Below, one piece after another: positions 1 through 9,388 of a stretch of 46,184 nucleotides of DNA. Position 1 is the first letter of the stretch. Each line of letters begins with the position of its first letter. This DNA is from Hymenobacteraceae bacterium (lineage in GTDB: Bacteria > Bacteroidota > Bacteroidia > Cytophagales > Hymenobacteraceae): assembly GCA_022701825.1 (NCBI GenBank), contig JAKONR010000068.1, forward strand, positions 1 to 46,184. The letters run 5' to 3'. Position numbers and translations under genes: made by a program. Below the pieces are notes generated by a model, which was not told the DNA's origin, made no database searches, and saw only the letters and a list, made by a program, of their open reading frames with translations.

Positions 1-3000
1 TCGGTTTGGGTGGCGGTGTAGGTGGCCGGGCCGGTTTGGGCGGTGGCGGTCAATACCAAAGGCCGGAAATTGGCCCCGCGGCCGATGGGGAACGTGGTGG
101 TGGCCGCGCCCGGCCCGGTAACGCGCGCCAGCGGGCCGCTCACGTAGCTCGCCGCCGAGCCGCCCGCTACGCTGGTGCCGGGGTACAGCACCAACGGCGC
201 GGCAGCCGTGCTGGCAATAACGCCGCTGCTCAAAATCAAACTATTTTCGACGTTTACGGCCCCGCCGGTTGGTGTCAGCACGTCGGCATTGGCGGCGGTG
301 AGGCTGGCGTAGCTGCCCGCCGCGATGGTGGCGCCGGCGGCCGTGTAGTAGGGCTGGCCTACGGCCGCGCCCCAGCCGGTGGCTAGGCGCAGGCCGTCAA
401 TGGTCAGCGTAGCGTTGCCGGTACCATTCTGGCGCAGCACCACCGCGTTGAGCGCGCTGGCCAGGGGCGTGGTGCCCGTCACCGAGAGCAGCGGCGTGCC
501 GGGCTCGGTGCCAAAATCGGCCCCGGCGGGCAGCACGTAGAGGCTGGTGGTTTCGACGCCGCCGGTAGTTTCGGTTTTCAGCACCAGCAGATAGTTAGTG
601 TTGAAGCTGAATGGCGTGGCGCTGGCCGTGGTGGGCCGGCCCGCCAGCGCCAGCTCGAAGGTGAGCGTGGTAGCGCTGGCGCGGGTGGCATACACTTGGC
701 TGCGGTAGGTGGGGCTGCCGGCCGCCGCGCCAGCGGCCTCGGTAAAGGCCAAAAAGTAGTCCGACGCAGCCTGAGCGTCGCTGAAGTTGACCACCGCCGC
801 CGCGTAGAGCGCGGTGGCGCCGGCCGGCCGCGCCCCGGCGCGGTACAGCGGGCCATCGGTGCCGGCCACTAGGCTGGCCCTGGTCGAAGCCGTGGCGGGC
901 AGGCTGCTCAGGGCCGCTCCCTGCGGATAAGTGCTCAGCAGCAGGTTGCCGGAAGCTGTGGCGATGCTGCCCGACGTGCCGGGTATTTGGCTCCAGCCGT
1001 TGGCGGTGAGGGGCTGTCCGGCCGCGTAGTCGAAGTCGTCTTCCAGCAGCAGCAGGCCCGGCGCGCTGGCCGGGGCCAGGCTGGTAGCTAGGGTGTTGCT
1101 GGTGGCGCAGCCGTTGCGCACGGCCACGGTGCCCGCGCCCGCGCCAGCGGGCACCAGCACCGTGAGGCTGGTGCCCGCCGCGTTTACGGTAGCCGCCGCC
1201 ACCGGGCCGCCCGGCGCGAAAATAACCGTGGTAGCGGGCGCCGCCCCAAAGCCGCTGCCCATGAGCGTGATGGTCTGGCCCGGCCGGATGGCGCTGCTGC
1301 TGAGGCTGGTGAGCACCGGCACCGGGAGCAGCGGCGTATCGCCGCTAGTGAGCACCAGGGCCGTGGCGCCGCCGCTGGGGCTGGCCGTGGCCGCGCCGCT
1401 TGGCCAAGTGCCGGTGGCGCTGGTGGCCGGGCAGCCCACGAGGCTGCCATCGGCGAGGGCGCGCTGCTCCACGCGCCGGATGCCGCTGGCATTGGCGTTG
1501 GGCGTGAGCAGGCCGTAGGCGCCGGCCATGGCTTCGACGCTGCCATAAAAGCCGGCGTAGTTGGTGGTATTGGCGGAGCCGTCGTTTTCGAGCCAGGTGC
1601 CGGCCAGCGGGCGGCCGGTGCCAGCGGCGTTGTCGTAGGTCAAAACCAGGTTGCTGGCCGTGCCCTGCGAATTGCCGCGCACGCCGGTGGCGCTGGTGGC
1701 GGCGCTGCCCAGGTTGAGGGCCGTGACGGGGCTGCTGGTGGGCAGGAACTGCACAGCCACGTTGGTGCCGTCGCCGTTGTTGAGCACCACCATCGGGTAC
1801 ACCGTGGCCTGGTCGTTGTAGCGCGCATCGGGGCTGGCTTCCAGGCCAAACCAGCCGGTGTAGCTGCCGTTGGCGTCGGTGGTGAAGGTCGAACTACTGT
1901 TGTCGAGACCCGGCCCGCCGCCTTTGCGCACGAACGCGCCGGCTACCTGGGTTTCGACCGGGATGCCCGCGCCGCCGTAGTTGGCCGCGTCATTGGCGGC
2001 CCGCCCGGCGGTGTAGTATTTGTAGGTAGTGTTGGGGGCGAGGTTGCCCAGGCTCGCGCGCCACACGTAGGGCAGGCGGGTGGGGTGGGTGCTGCTGCCC
2101 ACCGCGTGGCCGCTCAGGTACTGCGGCACCAGCACGTCGGTGAGGGTAGCCGGCACTACCGGAATCACGAATGCCGTCGAGCCATCGCTGTAGCCGGTGG
2201 TGCCGGCCGCGCCGCCGTTGGTGGTGTAAATGCCGAAAATGTAGCGCGTGCCATTGGTGAGGCCCGTGACGGTGATGCTGCCCGTGGGCGGGCCATTGTA
2301 CACCACGTACTGCCCGCTGCTGAGCATGGTGCCCGTGCCAAAAGCCACCGTGCCGCCGCCCGCGCCGGGCGCGTAGGTGTTGCCGGCCACGGGCTTGGTG
2401 CCGGCCGTGGTGCCGGCTTTCAGGGTCACGACTACGTTGGTGGCGCAGCCGGCCGGGCCGGTAAAGGTGAGCGTGGCCCGCGTGTTGCCGGCGAGGGCCG
2501 AGGAGGCTACTACCTCATTATCAAGGTAGCTGGCCACGCTCAGGTCGGTGCCATTGTTGGTGCCGACGGCGGCCGGGCTGCTGGCCTCGACCCGGATGCG
2601 GTAGTCGGCGCGGGTGAGCAGGCCGGTCGTTTGGGCGATGGTGCCCGCGATGGTGCCGCTGCCCGTGCCGCTCAGCGTGCCGATGGCTATTTTATTGGTG
2701 GTAAAGCCATTGTAGCTCAGATACGCCGTAAATACGTTGCCCGCCGCAAACGCGCTGCTCACCGTGAATGGAATGCTTATTGCCGCTGGCGCGCCCTGCC
2801 CCACGCAGTACGGCCCCGCCGCTACGCTGCCCGTGGTGATGGTGGGGGCCGTGACGGTGATTTTTACCTCATTGCTAGTGACCGAGCAGCTGCCAAAAGC
2901 AGTGCGAACCACCACGTAGTAAACACCCGCCGCCGCAAAATTGGGCACGTAGGAGGTGCCCGTCGCGCCGCTGATGGCGGTGGTGTAGCCACTGCCCGAA

Positions 3001-4049
3001 GTGGTGCTGTAGTACCATTGGCGGCTGGTGCCGGCCGGCGTTTCGGTGGCCGTGAGGGCGGTGCCGCTGGCGCCGGTGGCCAGCGCCTGGTCGGCGGTGG
3101 GCGCCACGGCGACGTTGTTGACAGCGAACGCCGTGGGGTTGGGCGAGCCGATATTGCCGCCTACCACGGCCCGCACCAGGTAGCCCGTGCCCCCGGCCAC
3201 CGTGGCCGGAATAGTGACCGTTAGCGGACTGCTACTAGTGCTGCTAGCCAGCGTGATAGGCGCCGCAAAGCTGCCCGCCGCGTCGGATAGCTGCACCAGG
3301 TAGCCGCCCGCCGCCGAGCCCGAAGTCACGGTGTAGGGCACCGAAAGCGTGCCCGTGGCGCACACGGCGGCCGGGGTGGGGTCTTGGGTGGTGATGGTGG
3401 CCGGGGCGCAGGGCGCCACGGTGGTAGCGGCGCTGCGAGGCGCCGGCGCGGCCACCCCAAAATCGAAGGCATTTTGGTTGATGTCGGTGCAGCCGCCCGA
3501 GGCCCGAAAAGCCGCCGTGGTCGTGGTGAGCGCGGTGCCGGTGGGGCCGCTGCCTTCGTAGCCGTTGGCCGCGCCGTAGCCCACAAAGTCCATCACCGTG
3601 GGGCCGGCGGCCGGGTTGGCTCCGGTCAGGGCCGTGCCGTTGGTCACGAGCGCCACTTTGCCCAGGCCCGTGGTCAGGCTGATGCTGGTCGAGGTATGAT
3701 TGGGCGCGGGCGAGAGCGCGCCGCCCGCCGAGCCGGTAGCCAGGCCGATGAGGTAGTAGCCGCCCGCCGCAAGGCTGGTGCCGGCCGGGATGGCGGCCGA
3801 AACCGAAAAGCCGCCCGTGCTCGTGCCAGCGCTGTATTGAATAGTGTAGCCCCCGATAGCCTGGGCCGTGGCCGAGCGGTTGAACAGCTCCACGTAGTCC
3901 TGATTAAAGGTCGGGCTGCCGGTGTTCAGGCCGCCGCCAGTGTACACCTGGCTGATAACCACCTGGCTCCAGCCCAGCAGTGGTAGCAGTACTAATCCTA
4001 GGCTGCCCAGCAGCCAGCGCAAAAAATGAAGTGGTAGTGTTTGTTTCAT
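1..4049 (-). CDS. Very large secreted surface protein (lamin-tail-like N-terminus, Ig/IPT-TIG-like repeats); 3' end outside window
   Basis: ATG at 4049 (MKQTLPLHFLRWLLGSLGLVLLPLLGWSQVVISQVYTGGGLNTGSPTFNQDYVELFNRS) with signal peptide; the same frame reads as Ser/Thr/Gly-rich adhesin-like sequence wherever checked (e.g. GTSRQWYYSTTSG near 3017). Absent from the ORF track, probably because it has no stop in the window. Confidence 0.85.
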   Translation of the reverse strand, partial: MKQTLPLHFLRWLLGSLGLVLLPLLGWSQVVISQVYTGGGLNTGSPTFNQDYVELFNRSATAQAIGGYTIQYSAGTSTGGFSVSAAIPAGTSLAAGGYYLIGLATGSAGGALSPAPNHTSTSISLTTGLGKVALVTNGTALTGANPAAGPTVMDFVGYGAANGYEGSGPTGTALTTTTAAFRASGGCTDINQNAFDFGVAAPAPRSAATTVAPCAPATITTQDPTPAAVCATGTLSVPYTVTSGSAAGGYLVQLSDAAGSFAAPITLASSTSSSPLTVTIPATVAGGTGYLVRAVVGGNIGSPNPTAFAVNNVAVAPTADQALATGASGTALTATETPAGTSRQWYYSTTSGSGYTTAISGATGTSYVPNFAAAGVYYVVVRTAFGSCSVTSNEVKITVTAPTITTGSVAAGPYCVGQGAPAAISIPFTVSSAFAAGNVFTAYLSYNGFTTNKIAIGTLSGTGSGTIAGTIAQTTGLLTRADYRIRVEASSPAAVGTNNGTDLSVASYLDNEVVASSALAGNTRATLTFTGPAGCATNVVVTLKAGTTAGTKPVAGNTYAPGAGGGTVAFGTGTMLSSGQYVVYNGPPTGSITVTGLTNGTRYIFGIYTTNGGAAGTTGYSDGSTAFVIPVVPATLTDVLVPQYLSGHAVGSSTHPTRLPYVWRASLGNLAPNTTYKYYTAGRAANDAANYGGAGIPVETQVAGAFVRKGGGPGLDNSSSTFTTDANGSYTGWFGLEASPDARYNDQATVYPMVVLNNGDGTNVAVQFLPTSSPVTALNLGSAATSATGVRGNSQGTASNLVLTYDNAAGTGRPLAGTWLENDGSANTTNYAGFYGSVEAMAGAYGLLTPNANASGIRRVEQRALADGSLVGCPATSATGTWPSGAATASPSGGATALVLTSGDTPLLPVPVLTSLSSSAIRPGQTITLMGSGFGAAPATTVIFAPGGPVAAATVNAAGTSLTVLVPAGAGAGTVAVRNGCATSNTLATSLAPASAPGLLLLEDDFDYAAGQPLTANGWSQIPGTSGSIATASGNLLLSTYPQGAALSSLPATASTRASLVAGTDGPLYRAGARPAGATALYAAAVVNFSDAQAASDYFLAFTEAAGAAAGSPTYRSQVYATRASATTLTFELALAGRPTTASATPFSFNTNYLLVLKTETTGGVETTSLYVLPAGADFGTEPGTPLLSVTGTTPLASALNAVVLRQNGTGNATLTIDGLRLATGWGAAVGQPYYTAAGATIAAGSYASLTAANADVLTPTGGAVNVENSLILSSGVIASTAAAPLVLYPGTSVAGGSAASYVSGPLARVTGPGAATTTFPIGRGANFRPLVLTATAQTGPATYTATQT

Positions 4050-4186
4050 GAGTTGTAAAAGGCAGGTAGTCAGATTAAAAACAGTAGTCTATTCAACCCC
4101 GAAAGTAGGAAGGCGAAATCTTGTTTTCAAAATAAAATATTAAAAATCAACAAATAATAATACCCCGTTTCACTTGCGGTCTCATC

Positions 4187-4224
4187 AAAAAAGGGCCTTC
4201 GCAGCTAAGTGAAGGCCCTTTTCA
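4187..4224. terminator. Hairpin terminator-like inverted repeat
   Basis: aaaaaagggccttc-gcagctaagt-gaaggcccttttc: GC-rich stem flanked by A and T runs. Confidence 0.6.
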
Positions 4225-4433
4225 GGCTAGGGTAGAAGCAGGTTCTTGGGCAGTTCCTCCTAAAGTAAGCCCAGCGGCAAGCGCGAAAAGCCCCTAGCCG
4301 CCGCAGCCGAAAACCACGCGCCGTAAGCCGCCGCGCGGCGCGGGTGGGGCCAGCTTTTGGGCGGGCCGGGCACAACCAGCCGCCCGGTTTTGGGGTTTAG
4401 GTAATCCGGACGTTTTTCCCGCTTTTTTGCCCC

Positions 4434-4850
4434 ATGCCCCGCCCGCGCCCCGTTGTTTTTGGATTGTATGCCTGGTCGCCCGACTACGGCTATAGCTACC
4501 TGCACCCCGCCAACCGCCGCTCCTTCGAGTGGGTGCACCCGGTGGGCAAAGTATTTGAGAAAGTGAGCGACCTCGACGACGACAGCGAGTGGATAACGCT
4601 GCGCTACGACGAGCAGCAGTTTCTGGTGCGCGGCGAGCTGTTTAAGGAACTCTATAATAAGCCGCCTTTTGGCTTCGGCGATTTGGTCGAAGAAATAAAC
4701 CCGCCCGCCGGCCGCCCCGCGCACTGCGGGCTGGTGTCTGATATTTTCTGGAGCGAGAGCCTGGATAGGGCGACGTATCAGCTGGTGGAGCGCAAGCGCA
4801 AAGTGGCGCAGGTATTCGAGGCCGAAGAATTGCGTAAGGTGGAGCTGTAA
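4434..4850 (+). CDS. Conserved hypothetical protein (138 aa)
   Basis: Complete ORF with protein-like composition (MPRPRPVVFGLYAWSPDYGYSYLHPANRRSFEWVHPVGKVFEKV...). Confidence 0.75.
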   Translation: MPRPRPVVFGLYAWSPDYGYSYLHPANRRSFEWVHPVGKVFEKVSDLDDDSEWITLRYDEQQFLVRGELFKELYNKPPFGFGDLVEEINPPAGRPAHCGLVSDIFWSESLDRATYQLVERKRKVAQVFEAEELRKVEL

Positions 4851-4852
4851 CT

Positions 4853-4965
4853 CAGTGTACCGTAAGCTTTAGCTTGCGAGCAGCCACGTCTGCAAACGCC
4901 TGACAACGTCCGCCTGCGCCGCTGCTCGCTGCGCTCGTTCGCAAGCTAAAGCTTACGGTACACTG
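4853..4965. repeat. Palindromic intergenic repeat, family A copy 1
   Basis: cagtgtaccgtaagctttagcttgcga ... tcgcaagctaaagcttacggtacactg; related copies near 14.4 and 25.6 kb. Confidence 0.9.
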
Positions 4966-4967
4966 CG

Positions 4968-6311
4968 TTACAGCCCGACCACGATGGCCAGCACCACGGC
5001 CGCCGCGCCCAGCGCCAGCAGCAGCCCGTAGAGCCGGCCCGCGAAGCGCAGCCACTGGTCGAAGCGCACGCCGCAGGCGGCGAGCGTGGCCATGAGCGCG
5101 CCGTTGGTGGGCGTGAGCAGGTCGCCGAGGCCGGCCGCGTACTGGTAGGCCAGCACCGTAACCTGGCGCGAGAGGCCGATGAGGTCGGAGAGCGGCACCA
5201 GCAGCGGCATGGTGAGCACGGCTTGGCCGCTCACGCTGGGCACCGGCAGGTGCAGGGCCGTGTGCACGGCCATCATGCCCAGGGCGGCCAGTGCCACGGG
5301 CAGGTGGGCCAGCGGCGCGGCCAGCCCCCGCACGATGGTATCGACTACGTGGCCCTGGCCCAGCACCACGAATATGGCCTGCGCAAAGCCCACCAGCATC
5401 CCCGAAAAAGCCATGTCGCGGAAGCCCGCCACGAAGCCCTCGGCCGTGCCCGTGAGGCCGCGCCCGCCCAGCAGCCCGGCCCCCACGCCCAGCCCAAAAA
5501 ACAGCGCACCCATCTGCTCAAAATCCCACTTGAGCGCCACCACGCCGTAGGCAAATACGCTGAACGTGACCAGCACCAGCAGCAGCACCAGCCCCGGCCG
5601 GCCCGCCTGGTCGGCGCCCTCGGCGTCGGCCACCGCGCGGTCAGGCGCCACTTGGTGGCGGCGGGCGTGGCGCAGCGTGCCGGCTATCCAGATGCCCAGT
5701 GCCCCGGCCAGAAATACCGTTCGAAAGGCCCAGCCCGAAAAGGCGGGTAATTGGGCTAGCTTCTGGGCAATAACTACTTGGAAGGGATTGATGGGGCTAA
5801 AAGCCGCCCCCACGATGGCCGCGCCCAGGCTCGCCGCCACCGCCGTGAGGCTGGGGTAGCCGAGGCGGCGCATCAGCACCAGCAGCACCGGCACGAGGGC
5901 GATGACCTCCTCGCCCATGTTTTCGAGCGCGCCCATGGTGGCAAAAAGCAGGGCTACCAGCGGAATCACGAGCACCTCGCGGCCCTGCGCGTGCCGCAGC
6001 AGCCCATCTACGCCGTAGCGCAGCGCGCCCGTTTGGTCGACCACCGTGAAGGCCCCGCCGGCCAGAAAAATGAGAAACACGACCGGGGCCGCAGCGGCCA
6101 GGCCTTTGGGCAAGGCCACGAGCAGCGCCAGCGGCCCCACCGGCGTGGCCGGCACCGGGTGGTAAGAGCCCGGCACGAGCAAATCGCGCTGGGTGGCGGG
6201 GTCAAAATGGCGAATAAATTCGCCGGCCGGTAGCACGTAGGTGAGGGCCGCAGCCAATAGTATAAAACCAGTAAGCAGCACCAGCGGGTGCGGAAAACGT
6301 AGCGAATTCAT
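4968..6311 (-). CDS. YfcC-like / C4-dicarboxylate-type membrane transporter
   Basis: MNSLRFPHPLVLLTGFILLAAALTYVLPAGEFIRHFDPATQRDLLVPGSYH...; polytopic. The ORF-track start at 6683 reads through a repeat and an opposing ORF; ATG 6311 is preferred. Confidence 0.85.
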   Translation of the reverse strand: MNSLRFPHPLVLLTGFILLAAALTYVLPAGEFIRHFDPATQRDLLVPGSYHPVPATPVGPLALLVALPKGLAAAAPVVFLIFLAGGAFTVVDQTGALRYGVDGLLRHAQGREVLVIPLVALLFATMGALENMGEEVIALVPVLLVLMRRLGYPSLTAVAASLGAAIVGAAFSPINPFQVVIAQKLAQLPAFSGWAFRTVFLAGALGIWIAGTLRHARRHQVAPDRAVADAEGADQAGRPGLVLLLVLVTFSVFAYGVVALKWDFEQMGALFFGLGVGAGLLGGRGLTGTAEGFVAGFRDMAFSGMLVGFAQAIFVVLGQGHVVDTIVRGLAAPLAHLPVALAALGMMAVHTALHLPVPSVSGQAVLTMPLLVPLSDLIGLSRQVTVLAYQYAAGLGDLLTPTNGALMATLAACGVRFDQWLRFAGRLYGLLLALGAAAVVLAIVVGL

Positions 6312-6368
6312 GGCCGCGAAGGTAAACAGGCGGGTTTTGGCGCTGGGTCGTAACTTCGGGTACAACCT

Positions 6369-6611
6369 ATGAACTGCGCCACCTTCAAAGCCCTGCACCA
6401 GCGCCGCCAGGCCGAGCACCTGGCCCGCCACGGCCACGCCCTGGCCGAGCGCACCGAAGACAGCTTCCGGCTGAGCCTCTACGCGGTAGAGAATTTCTAC
6501 GCCGAAGTCTGGCGCAGCGCGGGCGAGGAGGCCATCCTCTTCATCCACGTTTTCGAGCAGCCCAGCGGCCTCACGGATTATCTGGCGCTGGTGCGGCTGC
6601 CGAGTTTTTAG
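6369..6611 (+). CDS. Small conserved hypothetical protein (80 aa)
   Basis: MNCATFKALHQRRQAEHLARHGHALAERTEDSFRLSLYAVENFYAEVWRSAGEEAILFIHVFEQPSGLTDYLALVRLPSF; upstream TAACTTCG promoter-like motif. Confidence 0.65.
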   Translation: MNCATFKALHQRRQAEHLARHGHALAERTEDSFRLSLYAVENFYAEVWRSAGEEAILFIHVFEQPSGLTDYLALVRLPSF

Positions 6612-6631
6612 TTGGGGAATGAGTGGGCGTC

Positions 6632-6721
6632 CGTCATGCTGAGCGTAGCGAAGCATCTCTGCCGCTTCATCCAAACCGCTCAACGAAGCGATAGAGATGC
6701 TTCGCCGCGCTCAGCATGACG
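6632..6721. repeat. Palindromic repeat, family B (GTCATGCTGAGC type), copy 1
   Basis: cgtcatgctgagcgtagcgaagcatctct ... agagatgcttcgccgcgctcagcatgacg. Confidence 0.9.
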
Positions 6722-6763
6722 ACCGTATTCCGGCCACTCATCCAAAACCCCCACTCATCTACC

Positions 6764-9226
6764 TCACTCCTTATCAAACCGGGCCAGGACCAGCGGGAAA
6801 ATCACCAGCTCGCCAAACATCGCCCCCACGATGGAAACCGCCGTGAGCAGCCCAAACAGCTGCACCGTTTTGAGCGAGCCGAGCATCATAAACGCGTAGC
6901 CACCCAGCAGAATGGCCCCCGTGAGCACAATGGCCGGCCCCACGTGCCGGATGGTGGCCAGCCGCGCCGCTGCCGGCCCCAGCGCCCGCCGCTGCCGCTG
7001 GTAGTGGTGCATAAAATGCACCGTGTCATCGACGCTCAAACTCAGCACGATGGCCGCGATGCTAGCCGTGGCCGTGTCGAGCGCAATGCCCGCCCAGCCC
7101 ATAAAGCCCAGCACCACCAGCACCGGAAACAGGTTGGGCAGCACCGTGAGCAAGGCCAGCCGCCAACTGCGCACCAGCGCCCACACCAGCCCCAGCACCA
7201 CCACCAAAGACCAGCCCAGGCTGCTGGTTTGCGAGCGCGTGACATACTGCGTAATCGCCGCGTATAGGGGCTGGTAGCCCGCCGGCTCCACCGTGGCCAC
7301 CGGCCCCAGCACGCGGCCGGCCACCCGCCGCACGGCCGCCATTTGGGCGCTCAATTGCCGGGCCGAGAGCATGGGGCCGGCCAGCGTGAGGCGGCCCACT
7401 CGGCCATCGGGGCTGGCAAACTGCGCCAGCAGCGCCGGGTACTCGGCGGCCAGGCGCTCGTGCGTGAGGCGCAGCGCGCCGCGGCTGCCCAGTGCCGCCT
7501 GCGTGCGGCGGCCCGGCCCCAGCCGCGCCTCCAGCCCCGCCCGGTAGAGCTGCGCAAAGCCAAAAACCCGCCCCACGCCCGGCCGCCGCCGCAGCGAGTC
7601 GGCCAGCGCCTCGGTGGCCTGCACTACCTCGGGGCTGTGCAGCGTGAGGCCGGTGCGCGGGCGCACCAGCAGCTCTAGCGGCATGTAGGCGCCCCAGGCG
7701 CGTTCGAGGGCTTGGTGGCTGCGCACCACGGGGCTGTTACTCGGAAAATAGCCCAGCGTGTAGGTATCGGCCCGCAGGCGCGGCAGGCCCGCCGCCAGCC
7801 CCAGCACCAGCGCGCCCACCAGCAGCGTGAGCGCCCGGCGGTGCCCCAAAACCCAGCCGTAGAGCCGCGCCAGTGCCGCGCTGGTGCGGGCGGTGATGGA
7901 GGAGTTAGAAGAATTAAAAATGAGAAAATTAAAAACTAAAAATGGGCGGGTGGCTCGTGGCTGGTCAGAAAAACGGCCGCTGCCAGCGGCTTCCCCAACC
8001 TCCTCATTTTTAATTTTTAATTCATAATTTTTAATTCTCCTAATTCCCGCCAGGGGCAGCAGCCACACGCCCAGCCCAAACGTGAGCACCAGGCACCACG
8101 CAATGCCCACGCCCGAAAACAGCCCGAACGTGCGCAAAATCGGCATCGGCGAGCTGAGCAGCGCCAGAAACCCCGCCACGTTGGTGAGCATGGTGGCCGC
8201 GCACGGAAACAGCATCTCGCTGAGCGCCGCGAGGGCCAGGTTTTTGGGCGAGGAAGTGGCCAGCGGCTCGCCGGGCGGCGCGGCCAACTGCTGCATCTCG
8301 TTGATAACGTGGAGCGCATCCATGAGCCCGAGCAGGATGATGACCACCGGCAGCAGCACCGTGAGCAGATTGAGGCGGTAGCCCAGCGCGCCGTACAGGC
8401 CCAGCGTGAGGTAGGTGGCCGTGCCCACGATGCCCAGCGCGTAGAGCACCAGCACGCCGCGCCGGTACAGCGCCCAGAGCAGCAAAAACATCAGCCCGAA
8501 GCCGATGCCCAGGAAGAAGCCGAAGTCGCGCTGCGACAGCTCGTTGAGGCCCGCGTATACCACGCCCACGCCGCCCAGCCAGGCTTGTTTATCCAAGGCA
8601 AAATGGCGGCCCACCGTGGCCCGCACCTGCGCCAGCACGGCCCCGCGCTGGTTGTCAAAATCGGGCAGGTTGCGCAGCGTAATCAGCAGGCGGGCGGTGC
8701 GGTAGTCGGGCGTGAATAGCTGGTCGCGCAGGGTGGGCTGCCGGGCCAGCGCGGCGCGTAGGGTGGCGCTGTCGAGGCCCGCGCCGAGCAGGGGCGCGGT
8801 GCCACCGAGGCCGCCTGCCGGGGTGCGTAGCACGGCCGGGCTCAGCACGGCTTGTACGCTGGGCAGGGCCGCGAGGGCCGTGCTGAGCGCCGCCAGCCGG
8901 CGCTGGTTGGCGGGTGCGAGCAGCGTGCGGGCCGAGTCCCGCACGGCCACTATTACCACCTCGTCGTTGCCAAAAAGCCGCTGAAACGCCCGGTAGCTTC
9001 GCAGCGCTGGGTCGCCTTCCAGAAACCAGATGCGCAGGCTATTATCAACCCGCACCGCCGCCCGCACGCCGGGCCACAGCGCCAGCAGCGCGCTCAGCAA
9101 TGCGGCCAGAAACCAGTAGCGCACCCGGTGCAACCCCATGATAATAGTAGCCGCCGTGGGCATACGCAAAAGGCCGCCGCTACGAAAGCGTAGTAGCCGC
9201 TGCCGCCACGAAGTAACGGTGGCCAC
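6764..9226 (-). CDS. RND/MMPL-family exporter (820 aa)
   Basis: Two RND-like halves with clustered TM segments (LTVLLPVVIILLGLMDALHVINEM; ASIAAIVLSLSVDDTVHFMHHYQRQ); contains an AT-rich in-frame repeat insert. Confidence 0.88.
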   Translation of the reverse strand: MATVTSWRQRLLRFRSGGLLRMPTAATIIMGLHRVRYWFLAALLSALLALWPGVRAAVRVDNSLRIWFLEGDPALRSYRAFQRLFGNDEVVIVAVRDSARTLLAPANQRRLAALSTALAALPSVQAVLSPAVLRTPAGGLGGTAPLLGAGLDSATLRAALARQPTLRDQLFTPDYRTARLLITLRNLPDFDNQRGAVLAQVRATVGRHFALDKQAWLGGVGVVYAGLNELSQRDFGFFLGIGFGLMFLLLWALYRRGVLVLYALGIVGTATYLTLGLYGALGYRLNLLTVLLPVVIILLGLMDALHVINEMQQLAAPPGEPLATSSPKNLALAALSEMLFPCAATMLTNVAGFLALLSSPMPILRTFGLFSGVGIAWCLVLTFGLGVWLLPLAGIRRIKNYELKIKNEEVGEAAGSGRFSDQPRATRPFLVFNFLIFNSSNSSITARTSAALARLYGWVLGHRRALTLLVGALVLGLAAGLPRLRADTYTLGYFPSNSPVVRSHQALERAWGAYMPLELLVRPRTGLTLHSPEVVQATEALADSLRRRPGVGRVFGFAQLYRAGLEARLGPGRRTQAALGSRGALRLTHERLAAEYPALLAQFASPDGRVGRLTLAGPMLSARQLSAQMAAVRRVAGRVLGPVATVEPAGYQPLYAAITQYVTRSQTSSLGWSLVVVLGLVWALVRSWRLALLTVLPNLFPVLVVLGFMGWAGIALDTATASIAAIVLSLSVDDTVHFMHHYQRQRRALGPAAARLATIRHVGPAIVLTGAILLGGYAFMMLGSLKTVQLFGLLTAVSIVGAMFGELVIFPLVLARFDKE
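7901..8046. repeat. AT-rich palindromic element inserted in frame in the exporter CDS
   Basis: ggagttagaagaattaaaaatgagaaaattaaaaac ... ctcatttttaatttttaattcataatttttaattctcctaattc; encodes IRRIKNYELKIKNEEVGEAAGSGRFSDQPRATRPFLVFNFLIFNSSNSS. Confidence 0.85.
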
Positions 9227-9388
9227 CGGCTCCGGACACTACCGGCCGCCGTTCCTTTAAAGTCAGATTATTGGTTGCCTAAAGCGCTTAGAATAAACAG
9301 GATGTCCTGCCGGGCGGGCAAAAGCTAACATCCGTATTCAGCAGAAATTAACCGGGCGGCCTGCCGTATTCGGCCGTTACTTCGGGCC

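Noticed and set aside
2085-3224. 379-aa plus-strand ORF
   Set aside because: Antisense to the surface protein; Gly/Ala/Arg/His-rich composition typical of spurious ORFs in high-GC DNA.
6312-6683. N-terminal extension of the YfcC-like protein in the ORF track
   Set aside because: Reads through a family B repeat and an opposing small gene; signal-like hydrophobic start and promoter motif point to ATG 6311.
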